Below, piece after piece: positions 33,094 through 42,545 of a DNA stretch of 64,000 nucleotides. Position 1 is the first letter of the stretch, and every line of letters begins with the position of its first letter. Origin of the DNA: RYN-230 sp963770545 (GTDB lineage: Bacteria; Actinomycetota; Actinomycetes; Streptosporangiales; Streptosporangiaceae). The DNA lies in the NCBI GenBank assembly GCA_963770545.1, contig CAVYQF010000016.1, positions 120,374 through 184,373 of the forward strand, written 5' to 3'. Position numbers and translations under genes: made by a program. The notes beneath the pieces are model-generated. The model did not search any database and was not told the DNA's origin. It saw nothing but the letters and a program-made list of their open reading frames with translations.

Positions 33094-33723
33094 TCAGCGA
33101 ACCCCGCGCGGCCGGAACTGCACGCTGATCCGCGGGCCGACGGCGCGGGCCGTCTTGGGCACCGCGTGCTCCCAGGTGCGCTGGCAGCTGCCGCCCATGA
33201 CCAGCAGGTCGCCATGGCCGATCTCGTGCCGGATCGCCGGGCCGCCGCCCCGGGGCCGCAGCATCAGGGCCCGCGGCGCACCCAGCGACAGGATGGCGAC
33301 CACCGTGTCCTCGGTGGCCCCGCGCCCGATGCGGTCGCCGTGCCAGGCGACGCTGTCCCGGCCGTCCCGGTACAGGCACAGTCCCGCCGTGCAGAACGGC
33401 TCCCCGAGGCCGTTCCCGTAGTGGCGGTCGAGTGCCCGCCGCGCCTCGTCCAGTGCGGGGTCGGGCAGGTCTTCGCCTTCGCCGTAGAAGCAGAGCAGCC
33501 GGGGCACGTCGACGACGCGGTCGTACATCCGCCGCCGCTCCTCCCGCCACGGCACAGCCTCGCGCAGGCGGTCGAACAGGACGTCGGCACCCGCCATCCA
33601 GCCGGGCCGGACGTCCACCCAGGCGCCGTGGTCGAGCACGGTCCGGCGCACCGACGCTCCGAGAGGCCCCGGAGCCGGCTCGTCGTCCAGGTCGAGCAGG
33701 GATCCCTGCAGAGCAGTCTCCAT
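33094..33723 (-). CDS. AlkB-like 2-oxoglutarate/Fe(II) dioxygenase
   Basis: 209 residues. The jelly-roll fold carries the Fe(II) triad as WHGDR (HxD) and the His in TWEHAVPKT, with the 2-oxoglutarate-binding Arg in RISVQFRPRG at the C-terminus. The family removes alkyl groups from DNA or RNA bases by oxidative demethylation. The start METALQGSLLDL at 33723 matches the length of actinobacterial AlkB homologues. It stands alone between the TetR gene and the GH3 gene. Confidence 0.9.
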   Translation of the reverse strand: METALQGSLLDLDDEPAPGPLGASVRRTVLDHGAWVDVRPGWMAGADVLFDRLREAVPWREERRRMYDRVVDVPRLLCFYGEGEDLPDPALDEARRALDRHYGNGLGEPFCTAGLCLYRDGRDSVAWHGDRIGRGATEDTVVAILSLGAPRALMLRPRGGGPAIRHEIGHGDLLVMGGSCQRTWEHAVPKTARAVGPRISVQFRPRGVR

Positions 33724-34049
33724 GCGCCCAGGATACGGCAAATCAAATATCTGTTCGACCTGCCCATCCGCCCGGCGACCGGCTGCGTCACCGAAGGCCG
33801 CCGGAGGGCGGGCGCACCTCCCGCACCTCCACACCGCCGGCCGGGCCTCCCGCTGCGGGCGGCCGGATTCCCGCCTCCGGCGCCCGGATTCCCGCCGCGG
33901 ACGGCCCGGGCTCCGGCACGTCCTACGCCGCCGCTCCTGGAATGCCTAGTTCGGGCCTTTTTAATGGTTCATTACTTGAAATTACCCTTGATCGAAATTA
34001 TGTCTTGATCGCACGGAAGTAAACGGCACCCGCGACGAAGGAGTCTGCC
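33724..34049. other. Intergenic stretch with promoter region of the GH3 gene
   Basis: 326 bases without a gene. The left part is GC-rich and repetitive in GGCGGGCG-type runs; the right part (33955-34020) is the most AT-rich stretch in this half of the window, with CTTGATCG repeated at 33987-33994 and 34004-34011. Confidence 0.5.
33976..34011 (+). promoter_or_regulatory. Possible promoter and direct repeat upstream of the GH3 gene
   Basis: TTGAAA (33976-33981) could be a -35 element with TATGTC (33999-34004) as a weak -10. CTTGATCG occurs twice, 17 bases apart, overlapping this region, and could bind a regulator. GAAGGAG lies close before the ATG. Confidence 0.35.
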
Positions 34050-36491
34050 ATGCAAAGCATCCGTGGTCTTACCCGGGGAATAACCGGCATTACCGGAGCC
34101 CGCCTCCGCAGGCCAATCATCGCCTCATTACTGGCCATTGGGCTGGTCACCGCGCTATCGGCGTCCGCCGTGGCCAAGACGGCCGCGTCGGCCAGCAGCC
34201 AGCCGGCCTACCTGAACGCCAGCGTCCCGGTCCCGGCGCGGGTCAGCGACCTGCTCGGCCGGATGACGCTGCCGGAAAAGATCGGCCAGATGGTGCAGAT
34301 CGAGGCGACCCAGGTCACCGACACCGCCAGCACCTGCACCAGCCAGAGCGGGTTCAACCTGCCCAACCCCACCTGTGAGCAAAAGATCTTCGTGGACAAC
34401 CACGTCGGCTCGATCCTGGCTGGCGGAACCGACATTCCCATCGACACGACGGGCAAGGGTGGCCCAGGCAACACCGGCCTGGACTGGGCCACCGAGTACA
34501 ACACCATGCAGAGCTACGCGATCAAGCACTCGCGGCTGCACATCCCCGTCATCTTCGGCGTCGATGCCGTCCATGGCTTCGGCCACCCGTACCAGGCGCC
34601 GCTGTTCCCGCAGTCGATCGGGATGGGTGCCACCTGGGATCCCTCCGCCGCGCAGGCAGGTGGCGAGGTGACCGCGAACGCCCTGCGCGCCACCGGCTGG
34701 AACTGGGCCTTCGCCCCGGTCCAGGACATCGCGCGGGACAACCGCTGGGGCCGCTACTACGAGACCTGGGCTGAGGAGCCCGCCCTGGCCGCCGCGCTGG
34801 GCGCGGCGAACGTGCGGGGCCTGCAGAGCGGCGGCGCGGGCGGGCTGAAGGTCACCGCCACCGTGAAGCACTTCGCGGGGTACTCCGAATCGATCAACGG
34901 GCACGACCGGGTCCAGGCCGAACTGCCGCTCCGGTACCTGCAGGACACGTTCATGCCGTCCTACGCGGGCGCCATCAACGCGGGCGCGGGCACGGTCATG
35001 GTGGATTCCGGCTCGATCAACGGGATCCCCGCGACCGCGTCGCACTACCTGCTGACCACGCTGCTGCGCGAGCGGATGGGCTTCAAGGGCGTGGTGATCA
35101 GCGACTACGGCGACGTGGGTGCGCTCGCGACTACCTATCACGTGGCCGCTGACCTGGCCGGCGCGGCCGCCCTCGCCATCAACGCCGGCGTCAACATGGC
35201 CATGCTGCCGTTCAACGCCGATCAATGGCAGACCGCTGTCCAGCAGGACGTGGCCAACCACAGCATCTCGGTGAGCCGGATCAACCAGGCCGTGGCGCGG
35301 ATCCTCACGCTGAAGTTCCAGCTCGGCCTGTTCGACCACCCGACGGTGAATGCCAGGCAGGCCGATGCCGCCGTCACGGCCGGCCGCGACGAGACGCTGA
35401 AGGCGGCCCAGGAGTCGATGACCCTGCTGCGTAACCAGAACAACGCGCTGCCGTTGCCTGCGTCCAGCAAGATCGTCGTCACCGGGCCCAGCGCGGACTC
35501 GATGACCAATCAGCTCGGCGGGTGGAGTGTCAGCTGGCAGGGGGTCTTCGGCGCTGGGCACGTCTGCTGTATGGGGCCCGCCGACCAGATCCCGCCGGGC
35601 ACCACGGTGCTCAAGGGCCTGCAGGCCGCCGACCCGAACGTGACCTACGCGACCGACCAGGCCACCGCGGTGAGCGACGCGAAGTCCGCGGACGCCGTCG
35701 TGGTCGCGGTGGGCGAGAAGGCCTACGCCGAGGGCCTGGGTGACAACCCGTCGCCGCAACTGCCACCCGACCAGCAGACCCTGGTCAGCGCCCTCGAGGC
35801 GACCGGGAAGCCGGTGATCGTCGTGGTGATCGCGGGGCGGCCGCTCGGCCTCGGCCCGGCCGAGAACGCCAGCGCGGTGCTGATGGCCTACCAGGGCAGC
35901 ACCAAGGCCGGCACCGCGGTGGCCGACACCATCTTCGGCAAGATCGACCCCAGCGGGAAGCTGCCCGTGACGTGGCCGTCCGACGCCTCCTCGACCGGCG
36001 CGGACTTCAACACCACGGCGCCGTCACCGCTGGGCGACCAGCCGAAGGTGTTCGATCAGCTGCCCTACACCGGCTCGGGCCCGGGCAGCGGCTACAACCC
36101 GCTCTACCCGTTCGCCTTCGGGCTGTCCTACACCACGTTCAAGGTCAGCGGGCTGTCCGCGACCAGCAGCGTGGCCCGCAACGGCACGGTGACCGCCAGG
36201 TTCACCGTGGCCAACACGGGCAGCCGGGCGGGCACCGACATCGTGCCGGTGTACGTCCACCAGCCGGTCAGCCCGGTGCTGGTCCCGGACCAGCGGCTCG
36301 CCGGGTTCACCCGGGTGACGCTGGCTGCCGGGCAGTCCAAGACGGTCCAGGTCTCCTTCCCCGTCTCGGTCCTGGCCGTGACCCCGGGTGACATCGAGTC
36401 CGACAGCCCGCCGGCCGTGGAGACCGGCGCCTACCAGGTGCAGATCGGCACGCCGGCCACGCTCAGCGCGGACTTCAGCATCCACAGCTGA
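34050..36491 (+). CDS. Secreted GH3 beta-glucosidase
   Basis: 813 residues. A long Sec-type signal (RLRRPIIASLLAIGLVTALS, ending ASAVAKTAAS) is followed by the GH3 TIM barrel, the alpha/beta sandwich and a C-terminal fibronectin-like domain. The nucleophile Asp is in GVVISDYGDV (usually SDW), and substrate residues fall in AVHGFGHPY and KHFAGYSESINGHDR. It should release glucose or xylose from plant oligosaccharides outside the cell. It fits the plant-polysaccharide theme of the arabinose island but is 20 kb away. A strong hairpin follows the stop. Confidence 0.93.
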   Translation: MQSIRGLTRGITGITGARLRRPIIASLLAIGLVTALSASAVAKTAASASSQPAYLNASVPVPARVSDLLGRMTLPEKIGQMVQIEATQVTDTASTCTSQSGFNLPNPTCEQKIFVDNHVGSILAGGTDIPIDTTGKGGPGNTGLDWATEYNTMQSYAIKHSRLHIPVIFGVDAVHGFGHPYQAPLFPQSIGMGATWDPSAAQAGGEVTANALRATGWNWAFAPVQDIARDNRWGRYYETWAEEPALAAALGAANVRGLQSGGAGGLKVTATVKHFAGYSESINGHDRVQAELPLRYLQDTFMPSYAGAINAGAGTVMVDSGSINGIPATASHYLLTTLLRERMGFKGVVISDYGDVGALATTYHVAADLAGAAALAINAGVNMAMLPFNADQWQTAVQQDVANHSISVSRINQAVARILTLKFQLGLFDHPTVNARQADAAVTAGRDETLKAAQESMTLLRNQNNALPLPASSKIVVTGPSADSMTNQLGGWSVSWQGVFGAGHVCCMGPADQIPPGTTVLKGLQAADPNVTYATDQATAVSDAKSADAVVVAVGEKAYAEGLGDNPSPQLPPDQQTLVSALEATGKPVIVVVIAGRPLGLGPAENASAVLMAYQGSTKAGTAVADTIFGKIDPSGKLPVTWPSDASSTGADFNTTAPSPLGDQPKVFDQLPYTGSGPGSGYNPLYPFAFGLSYTTFKVSGLSATSSVARNGTVTARFTVANTGSRAGTDIVPVYVHQPVSPVLVPDQRLAGFTRVTLAAGQSKTVQVSFPVSVLAVTPGDIESDSPPAVETGAYQVQIGTPATLSADFSIHS

Positions 36492-36565
36492 GCCACCCGG
36501 GCCCGCGGTCCAGTCTGGCTCCCGGTCCAGCCAGGGCCGCGATCCAGCCTGGCCCGCGGGGCACC

Positions 36566-36602
36566 GCTTCGGCCGGCCACCCCCGGGGTGGCCGGCCGAA
36601 GC
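36566..36602. terminator. 18-bp inverted repeat after the GH3 gene
   Basis: GCTTCGGCCGGCCACCCC, one base, then its exact reverse complement. It starts 75 bases after the GH3 stop. The very stable stem with almost no loop could end transcription from the secreted glycosidase; no U-run follows. Confidence 0.7.
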
Positions 36603-36734
36603 CCCGTGGGCGCCCAGTCCGCGAGATGCCGGGCTGGGCCAGCTTGCCGCGCGGCGGTCACTCTGGAATATATGTTCGAAGGTTTTTCGCGTGGCCTGCC
36701 GGACCCGGCCGCCCGCGCGTTCTAGAGTGTCTGC

Positions 36735-37412
36735 GTGGCAGGCCGTGAGCTAGGTGAGATCGTCGAGGCGGGCTGGGCGCAGGCCCTGGCCCCGGTGGCG
36801 GACCGGATCAGCGCGATGGGTGACTTCCTGCGGGCCGAGGTAGCCGCCGGCCGACGCTACCTGCCCGCGGGCAACCGGGTGCTGCGCGCGTTCCAGCAGC
36901 CGTTCGCCGACGTCCGGGTGCTGATCGTCGGGCAGGACCCGTACCCGACGCCGGGGAATCCGGTGGGCTTGAGTTTCTCGGTCGCGCCGGACGTGCGCCG
37001 GCTGCCGCCCAGCCTGATCAACATCTTCCGCGAGTACACCGCGGACCTGGGCTACCCGTCACCGTCGAACGGGGACCTCACCCCGTGGACCGACCGTGGC
37101 GTGCTGCTGCTGAACCGGGTCCTCACCGTGGAGCCCCGCAAACCAGGCTCGCACCGCGGCCACGGCTGGGAAGAGGTCACCGACCAGGCCATCCGGGCCC
37201 TCGCCGCGCGGCAGTCGCCGCTGGTGGCGATCTTGTGGGGGCGCGACGCGCGGGACCTGGCGCCACTGCTCGGCGGGGTGCCGCTCATCGAGTCGCCGCA
37301 CCCCAGCCCGAACTCGGCCGACCGGGGGTTCTTTGGCTCCCGGCCGTTCAGCCGGGCCAGCGCGCTGCTGGAGGAGCAGGGCGCCGGCGGCATCGACTGG
37401 AAGCTGCCCTAG
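36735..37412 (+). CDS. ung: Uracil-DNA glycosylase, family 1
   Basis: 225 residues. Family 1 motifs are intact: the water-activating GQDPYPTPGNPVGLSFSV and the minor-groove loop ESPHPSPNSADRGFFGSRPF, with LLLNRVLTVEPRKPGSH between. It excises uracil from DNA to start base-excision repair. GTG 36735 is the first start. It stands alone after the GH3 terminator. Confidence 0.95.
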   Translation: MAGRELGEIVEAGWAQALAPVADRISAMGDFLRAEVAAGRRYLPAGNRVLRAFQQPFADVRVLIVGQDPYPTPGNPVGLSFSVAPDVRRLPPSLINIFREYTADLGYPSPSNGDLTPWTDRGVLLLNRVLTVEPRKPGSHRGHGWEEVTDQAIRALAARQSPLVAILWGRDARDLAPLLGGVPLIESPHPSPNSADRGFFGSRPFSRASALLEEQGAGGIDWKLP

Positions 37413-37662
37413 CCCGCCCCTGACCGTCCAGGCCCCGCCGCCCGTGGCCGGGGCCGGCCCGCCCCTGCCCGCCTGCTTCCCCTGGCCGTGAGCCGCCGCA
37501 ACGAAAACCTTACCCCCCGGCTCACTCTCCCGTCTGGCAGGAATGTTGAGCGATCAACTATCGTTAGGGAAAATACGGCCCGCGGAAGACCGGAAACGGC
37601 ACCGGCCGGGTCCGTGAACGTGCCATCTAAGCTGGTCGACGAGGCTTAACAGAGGAGATGTC

Positions 37663-38661
37663 ATGCCAGCGGTGACTGTAGAGGACATCCTGGTCCTGCC
37701 CCGGGTTCCCGAGCCCGACGCCGCGACCGCGGCCGAGCGGCCGGTCGTGTCGGTGACCACCGCGCCGTCCGGCTTCGAAGGTGAGGGCTTCCCGGTCCGC
37801 CGGGCCTTCGCCGGCGTGGACATGCGGCAGCTCGACCCGTTCATCCACATGGACCAGATGGGCGAGGTCGAGTACGCGCCCGGGGAGCCCAAGGGCACGC
37901 CGTGGCACCCGCACCGGGGCTTCGAGACCGTCACGTACATCATCGACGGCGTGTTCCGCCACCAGGACTCCAACGGCGGCGGCGGCCTGATCACCAACGG
38001 TGACACCCAGTGGATGACCGCGGGCGGCGGGATCCTGCACATCGAGGAGCCCCCCGAGGAGCTGGTCATGAGCGGCGGGCTGTTCCATGGCTTCCAGCTC
38101 TGGGTCAACCTGCCCCGGCGGCTCAAGATGACCGCCCCGCGCTACCAGGACATCCGCGCCCAGCAGGTGTCGCTGCTGTCCTCGGCCGACGGCGGCGCGC
38201 TGATCCGGGTCATCGCGGGCGACCTGGCCGGGCACCCCGGCCCGGGGGTCACCCACACCCCCATCAGCCTGCTGCACGTGACCCTGCAGCCCGGCGCCCA
38301 GCTGCACCTGCCCTGGCGCAGTGACTTCAACGCGCTGGTCTACGTGCTGGGCGGCTCGGGCACGGTCGGCCCGGACCACCGCCCGGTCCGCACCGGCCAG
38401 CTCACCGTGTTCGGCGCGGGCGACGCGCTGACCGTGAACGCGGCCCGGACCCAGGAGGGACCCGGCCACGAGCTGGACATCCTGGTCCTCGGCGGGCAGC
38501 CGATCCGGGAGCCGGTCGCCGCGTACGGCCCGTTCGTGATGAACACGCGCGAGGAACTGGTGCAGGCGTTCGAGGACTTCCAGGCGGGACGGCTGGGCAG
38601 CATCCCCGCCGAGCACGCCGAGGTCCCCGCCGACCCCCACCCCGGCCACGACATCCTGTAA
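37663..38661 (+). CDS. Pirin-family protein
   Basis: 332 residues with two cupin domains. The N-terminal metal site is visible: HPHRGFETVTYIIDG and GGILHIEEP supply two His plus a His/Glu pair, as in pirin and the YhhW-type quercetinase. The function may be quercetin 2,3-dioxygenase-like or regulatory; not determinable here. GAGGAGATGTC precedes the ATG. A long inverted repeat (38717-38785) lies between it and the convergent ftsH gene. Confidence 0.93.
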   Translation: MPAVTVEDILVLPRVPEPDAATAAERPVVSVTTAPSGFEGEGFPVRRAFAGVDMRQLDPFIHMDQMGEVEYAPGEPKGTPWHPHRGFETVTYIIDGVFRHQDSNGGGGLITNGDTQWMTAGGGILHIEEPPEELVMSGGLFHGFQLWVNLPRRLKMTAPRYQDIRAQQVSLLSSADGGALIRVIAGDLAGHPGPGVTHTPISLLHVTLQPGAQLHLPWRSDFNALVYVLGGSGTVGPDHRPVRTGQLTVFGAGDALTVNAARTQEGPGHELDILVLGGQPIREPVAAYGPFVMNTREELVQAFEDFQAGRLGSIPAEHAEVPADPHPGHDIL

Positions 38662-38716
38662 CCCGTCCACCGACCTGCACCCGTTTGGTCAACGCCGCAA
38701 ACCTGTTCCTTGGCCA

Positions 38717-38785
38717 CTTTTCCTACGGAACGTACGGCCTGATGGGTGGTTTGTGGGGGTTTGGGCACTCGTTCCGTAGGAAAAG
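38717..38785. terminator. 16-bp perfect inverted repeat between pirin and ftsH genes
   Basis: CTTTTCCTACGGAACG (38717-38732) and its exact reverse complement (38770-38785) flank a 37-base G/T-rich spacer. It lies between convergent genes, so it may be a bidirectional terminator, although the loop is large and no U-run follows. Confidence 0.6.
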
Positions 38786-38821
38786 ACGGCCCCACCCGCG
38801 AGCCGAGTTCGGCGCGACGGG

Positions 38822-40858
38822 TCAGCTGACCGGCGCGGCCTTCCCGTTGGCCGCGCCGGTCCCGCCGGCTTCGGTCTCGGTCTGCGCCATCGCCACCGCG
38901 CGCGGGGCCCAGATCATCTCGGGCGCGCCGTGCCGTTCCGGCGTCCCGACGATGGCCGTCAGGTCCGAGCCGTCGATGGTCTCCCGGTCGAGCAGGAGAT
39001 CGACCACCAGGCCGAGTTTGTCCAGGTTCGTGCGCAGCAGCGTCGTCGCCCGGGTCTCGGCCTCGCGCAGCAGCGTGGCCACTTCCCGGTCGATGGCCCG
39101 CTGCGTCTCCTCGGCGTAGGGCCGGCCCGCGAACGGGTTGTCCCGGCTCGGCCCTTCCGGGCCGTATCCGATGGGTCCCACCTCAGTGGAGAAACCCCAT
39201 TCGCGCACCATGCGGGTGGCCAGGTCGGTGGCGCCCGCGAGGTCATTCGCGGCCCCGGTCGAGGGCTCCCCGAGGACGATGATCTCGGCCGCGCGGCCGC
39301 CCAGCCGGACCGCGAGCGTGTCGGTGAGATAGCTCTGGCGGTACAGGTGGCGCTCGAACTCCGGCAGCTGCTCGGTCACTCCGAGCGCCGCGCCCCGGGG
39401 GAGGATGGTGACCTTGGCCACCGGGTCGGCGTGTTCCGACAGGACCGCGACGAGGGCGTGGCCGGCTTCGTGCACGGCGACCGAGTGCTTTTCCTCGGGC
39501 AGCAGCGCGTTGGACGCGTCGCGCTGACCGATCAGCAGCCGGTCCCGGGCCGTTGCGAAATCATCGGCGGACAGGACAGCGCGATGGTCGCGCACGGCGT
39601 TGATCGCCGCCTCGTTCACGAGGTTGGCGAGATCGGCACCCGAGAACCCTGGCGTTCCCCGCGACACCGCGGCCAGATCCACGTCAGGCGCGAGGGACTT
39701 GCCGCGCCCGTGGATAGCCAGGATCGCCGCCCGCTCCTTCTGGTTGGGCAGCGGAATGTCCACCGTCCGGTCGAAACGGCCGGGCCTCAGCAATGCGGTG
39801 TCGAGGATCTCAGCCCGGTTGGTCGCGCCCATGACCACCACGCTGGCGCCGGGCTCGAACCCGTCCATGTCAGACAGCAGCTGGTTGAGGGTTTGCTCAC
39901 GCTCGTCGTTCGAGCCGAATCCCCCGGGACCGCGGCGGCCCCCGATGGCGTCGATCTCATCGATGAAGATGATCGAGGGCGCGTGCTTGCGCGCGTCGCT
40001 GAAAAGATCCCGCACTCGTGACGCGCCGACACCGACGAACATCTCCACGAAGCTCGACCCGCTGAGCGCGAAGAACGGGACTCCCGCCTCGCCGGCCACC
40101 GCCTTGGCCATGAGCGTCTTCCCGGTCCCGGGCGGCCCCACCATGAGGATGCCCTTGGGGCCGACCGCGCCGGCCTGGGCGTAGCGCTGAGGGTGTTTCA
40201 GGTAGTCGACGACTTCCATGACCTCGGCTTTGGAGCCTTCGTAGCCGGCGATGTCCGCGAAGCGGGTGGTCGGCCTTTCCTCGTCGTAGAGCTTGGCCTT
40301 CGACTTGCCGATGCTCATGATCCCGCCCATTTGCTTGCGGCCGCGGCGGGCGAACCAGATAAACAACCCGACCAGGAACAGCAGGGGCAAGAAGGAGAAG
40401 AGCAGGCTGGCCACGATGGACGTGCCTGCACTGCCCCCGGTCACCTGGACTTTGTGCTTGAGCAGGAGAGGGGACAGCGCCTGGTCGTTCAGCGCGGTGG
40501 GGATCTGGGAACTGTAGGCCGTGCCGTTATGCAGCTTCCCGGTCACTACCCCGGTCGAGCTGATCGTGGCCGTCGAGACTTTATTGGCCGTTACTTCGCT
40601 GACGAAGCTGCTGTAGCTGAAGTCCTGGGTCTTCGCGCTGTTGAATCCCGGATGGAAGACGAGCACAGCCCCGAGCACGACCCCGGCCAGCAGCAGCCAC
40701 ATGGGCCAGCGCGGAGTCGGCTTCGGCGCTGGCGCGGGCGCCTTAGGGCGGTGGTTCAGCTGGTTCGGCGGACTGGGGCGGACCGGACTCGACTGGTGCC
40801 TGGTAGCGGCCTCGTGAGCGGCCCGGGAAAATCCCAGCGGGAGAAAATTTAGGTTCAT
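38822..40858 (-). CDS. ftsH: ATP-dependent zinc metalloprotease FtsH
   Basis: 678 residues. Two membrane helices (about 51-68 and 147-170) flank the extracytoplasmic FtsH_ext domain; the AAA+ module has Walker A GPPGTGKT (241-248), Walker B IIFIDEIDAI and the second region of homology ATNRAEILDTALLRPGRFD; the protease has the zinc motif HEAGH (463-467). It degrades damaged membrane and some cytosolic proteins. ATG 40858 has GAGG six bases upstream; an upstream Met at 40936 is less likely. The N-terminal Pro/Ala-rich leader of 50 residues is longer than in classical FtsH. It is probably a second, non-essential paralogue, since no hpt/tilS/folE neighbours are present. Confidence 0.93.
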   Translation of the reverse strand: MNLNFLPLGFSRAAHEAATRHQSSPVRPSPPNQLNHRPKAPAPAPKPTPRWPMWLLLAGVVLGAVLVFHPGFNSAKTQDFSYSSFVSEVTANKVSTATISSTGVVTGKLHNGTAYSSQIPTALNDQALSPLLLKHKVQVTGGSAGTSIVASLLFSFLPLLFLVGLFIWFARRGRKQMGGIMSIGKSKAKLYDEERPTTRFADIAGYEGSKAEVMEVVDYLKHPQRYAQAGAVGPKGILMVGPPGTGKTLMAKAVAGEAGVPFFALSGSSFVEMFVGVGASRVRDLFSDARKHAPSIIFIDEIDAIGGRRGPGGFGSNDEREQTLNQLLSDMDGFEPGASVVVMGATNRAEILDTALLRPGRFDRTVDIPLPNQKERAAILAIHGRGKSLAPDVDLAAVSRGTPGFSGADLANLVNEAAINAVRDHRAVLSADDFATARDRLLIGQRDASNALLPEEKHSVAVHEAGHALVAVLSEHADPVAKVTILPRGAALGVTEQLPEFERHLYRQSYLTDTLAVRLGGRAAEIIVLGEPSTGAANDLAGATDLATRMVREWGFSTEVGPIGYGPEGPSRDNPFAGRPYAEETQRAIDREVATLLREAETRATTLLRTNLDKLGLVVDLLLDRETIDGSDLTAIVGTPERHGAPEMIWAPRAVAMAQTETEAGGTGAANGKAAPVS

Positions 40859-41272
40859 GCCAGCCTCGGCTCTGATCAATCGGAAAGTGACCACCGAGGT
40901 CCGGGGCAGCCGGGCTAAGCCAGCGTGCAGGTGCACGGAAGGAAGACATAATCCGGACGATCACCAGGCTGGTGATCCGTTCGGAGCGACCGCATACGCC
41001 GCGATGACCAGCGGACCTGAGCATGAGCTCATGCAGTGTGTCCGCCTTCGCATGAGGTCCTTCACCAGTTAGAGCGCGCCCCGCCGCTTAGATATTTCCC
41101 ATCGTGACCCGACCAGGCTGGGCCGGGAATGCGAGCCCACCGGACTCGGGACATTAGGCCTGGGCAGGTGGGCCCTCCGGCTCTGACCGTCTGGCCGGCC
41201 AGCGGCCAGGGTGGGGAGCGACCCGGGTGGGTCAGCGTGGACCCGGACCCGGTCGTCTACCGGGAGGTGCTC
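40859..41272. other. Divergent region between ftsH and the alcohol dehydrogenase gene
   Basis: 414 bases without a clear gene. A perfect 14-bp palindrome GCATGAGCTCATGC lies at 41021-41034. The stretch 41129-41272 is open in the dehydrogenase frame, but the ribosome-binding site and family N-terminus place the start at 41273. Confidence 0.5.
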
Positions 41273-42316
41273 ATGCGAGCGCTCGTCTATCACGGCCCGG
41301 GCCGCAAGGCCTGGGAAGAGGTCCCGATGCCAGGGATCATGGCCGACACCGACGCGATCGTGCGCGTCAACGCCGTCACGATTTGCGGCACCGACCTGCA
41401 CATCCTCAAGGGGGACGTCCCGGCGGTGACCGACGGCCGGATTCTCGGCCACGAGGCCGTGGGAACCGTCGAGTCCGTCGGCCAGGGAGTCAAGTCGGTC
41501 AAGGCCGGAGACCGGGTCCTGGTCTCCTGCATCTCCGTGTGCGGGGCCTGCCGGTTCTGCCGCGAAGGCCACGCGGGCCAGTGCCTGGGCGGCGGCGGCT
41601 GGATCCTGGGCCACAAGATCGACGGAACCCAGGCCGAATACGTCCGGGTGCCGTTCGCCGACACCTCGACCTACCCCGTGCCGGCCGGGGCCGCCGATGA
41701 GGAAATCCTCATGCTGGCCGACATCCTGCCCACCGCCTACGAAGTCGGCGTGCTGAACGGGGGCGTGCGGCCTGGTGACGTGGTCGCGATCGTCGGAGCC
41801 GGCCCGATCGGGCTGTCGGCGATCATGGGCGCGCGGCTGTTCAGCCCGAGCCACATCGTCGCGATCGACCTGGCCGACTCCAGGCTCGAGGCCGCGAAGC
41901 GGTTCGGCGCGGATGTCACGGTGAACAACTCCGGCCAGGATCCGGAGGAAGTGGTCCGGCTGCTGACCGACGGGCTGGGCGCCGACGTCGCCATCGAGGC
42001 GGTAGGCGTGCCCGCCACCTTCGAACTGGCGGCCAGGCTGGCGCGGCCCGGCGGCCGCATCGCCAACATCGGCGTGCACGGCGAGCCCGCCACCCTGCAC
42101 CTCGAGGAACTGTGGATCAAGAACATCACTATCACGACGGGACTGGTCAACGCGTACTCCACCAGCACGCTGCTGCGCCTGGTGACCAGCCATCAAATCG
42201 AGGCGGCGAAGTTCATCACTCACCACTTCGGGCTGAATGAGTTCGACCAGGCCTACGACGTGTTCAGCCGGGCGGCTGACACCAGCGCCCTCAAGGTCGT
42301 CCTCACCCGCTCCTAA
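41273..42316 (+). CDS. Zinc-dependent medium-chain alcohol dehydrogenase
   Basis: 347 residues. The catalytic zinc site is in TICGTDLH and GHEAVGTVE; four structural-zinc Cys are in CISVCGACRFCREGHAGQC; the NAD(P) Rossmann loop is VAIVGAGPIGLSAI. The sequence style (RALVYHGPGRKAWEEVP, AEYVRVPFADTSTYPVP) is that of the isopropanol/butanediol dehydrogenase-like group of tetrameric ADHs. GGGAGGTGCTC directly precedes the ATG. Its substrate is unknown. A long hairpin follows the stop. Confidence 0.92.
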   Translation: MRALVYHGPGRKAWEEVPMPGIMADTDAIVRVNAVTICGTDLHILKGDVPAVTDGRILGHEAVGTVESVGQGVKSVKAGDRVLVSCISVCGACRFCREGHAGQCLGGGGWILGHKIDGTQAEYVRVPFADTSTYPVPAGAADEEILMLADILPTAYEVGVLNGGVRPGDVVAIVGAGPIGLSAIMGARLFSPSHIVAIDLADSRLEAAKRFGADVTVNNSGQDPEEVVRLLTDGLGADVAIEAVGVPATFELAARLARPGGRIANIGVHGEPATLHLEELWIKNITITTGLVNAYSTSTLLRLVTSHQIEAAKFITHHFGLNEFDQAYDVFSRAADTSALKVVLTRS

Positions 42317-42347
42317 CCCCGCCGGCCCCCAATTAACCCCGCCCACC

Positions 42348-42409
42348 CCCGATCGTGACCCTGAGTTTGCTGGGTCAATAGGCCCAGCAAACCCATGATC
42401 ACGATCGGG
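42348..42409. terminator. 27-bp near-perfect hairpin after the alcohol dehydrogenase gene
   Basis: Arms 42348-42374 and 42383-42409 pair at 24 of 27 positions around an eight-base loop; the inner TTTGCTGGG/CCCAGCAAA and outer CCCGATCGTGA/TCACGATCGGG blocks are perfect. It starts 31 bases after the stop codon, with no U-run. It resembles dispersed hairpin elements found in GC-rich actinomycetes. Confidence 0.7.
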
Positions 42410-42545
42410 AGCCGGGGACGGGTGAGGTGAGCGAGGCAGAATTCGGACTGGGTCCTGATCCCGTGCATGGCGGCGCCGATGGCCGGCCCGCAGGACGATC
42501 CCCCGGTACCGCGCGTCCAGCTTCCCCCGGCCGGGCGCCATGACG

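Noticed and set aside
40859..40936. 26-codon N-terminal extension of FtsH
   Set aside because: The inner ATG at 40858 has a better ribosome-binding site and the extra residues have no FtsH-like character.
41129..41272. 48-codon N-terminal extension of the alcohol dehydrogenase
   Set aside because: The conserved MDR N-terminus starts at 41273 directly after GGGAGGTGCTC.
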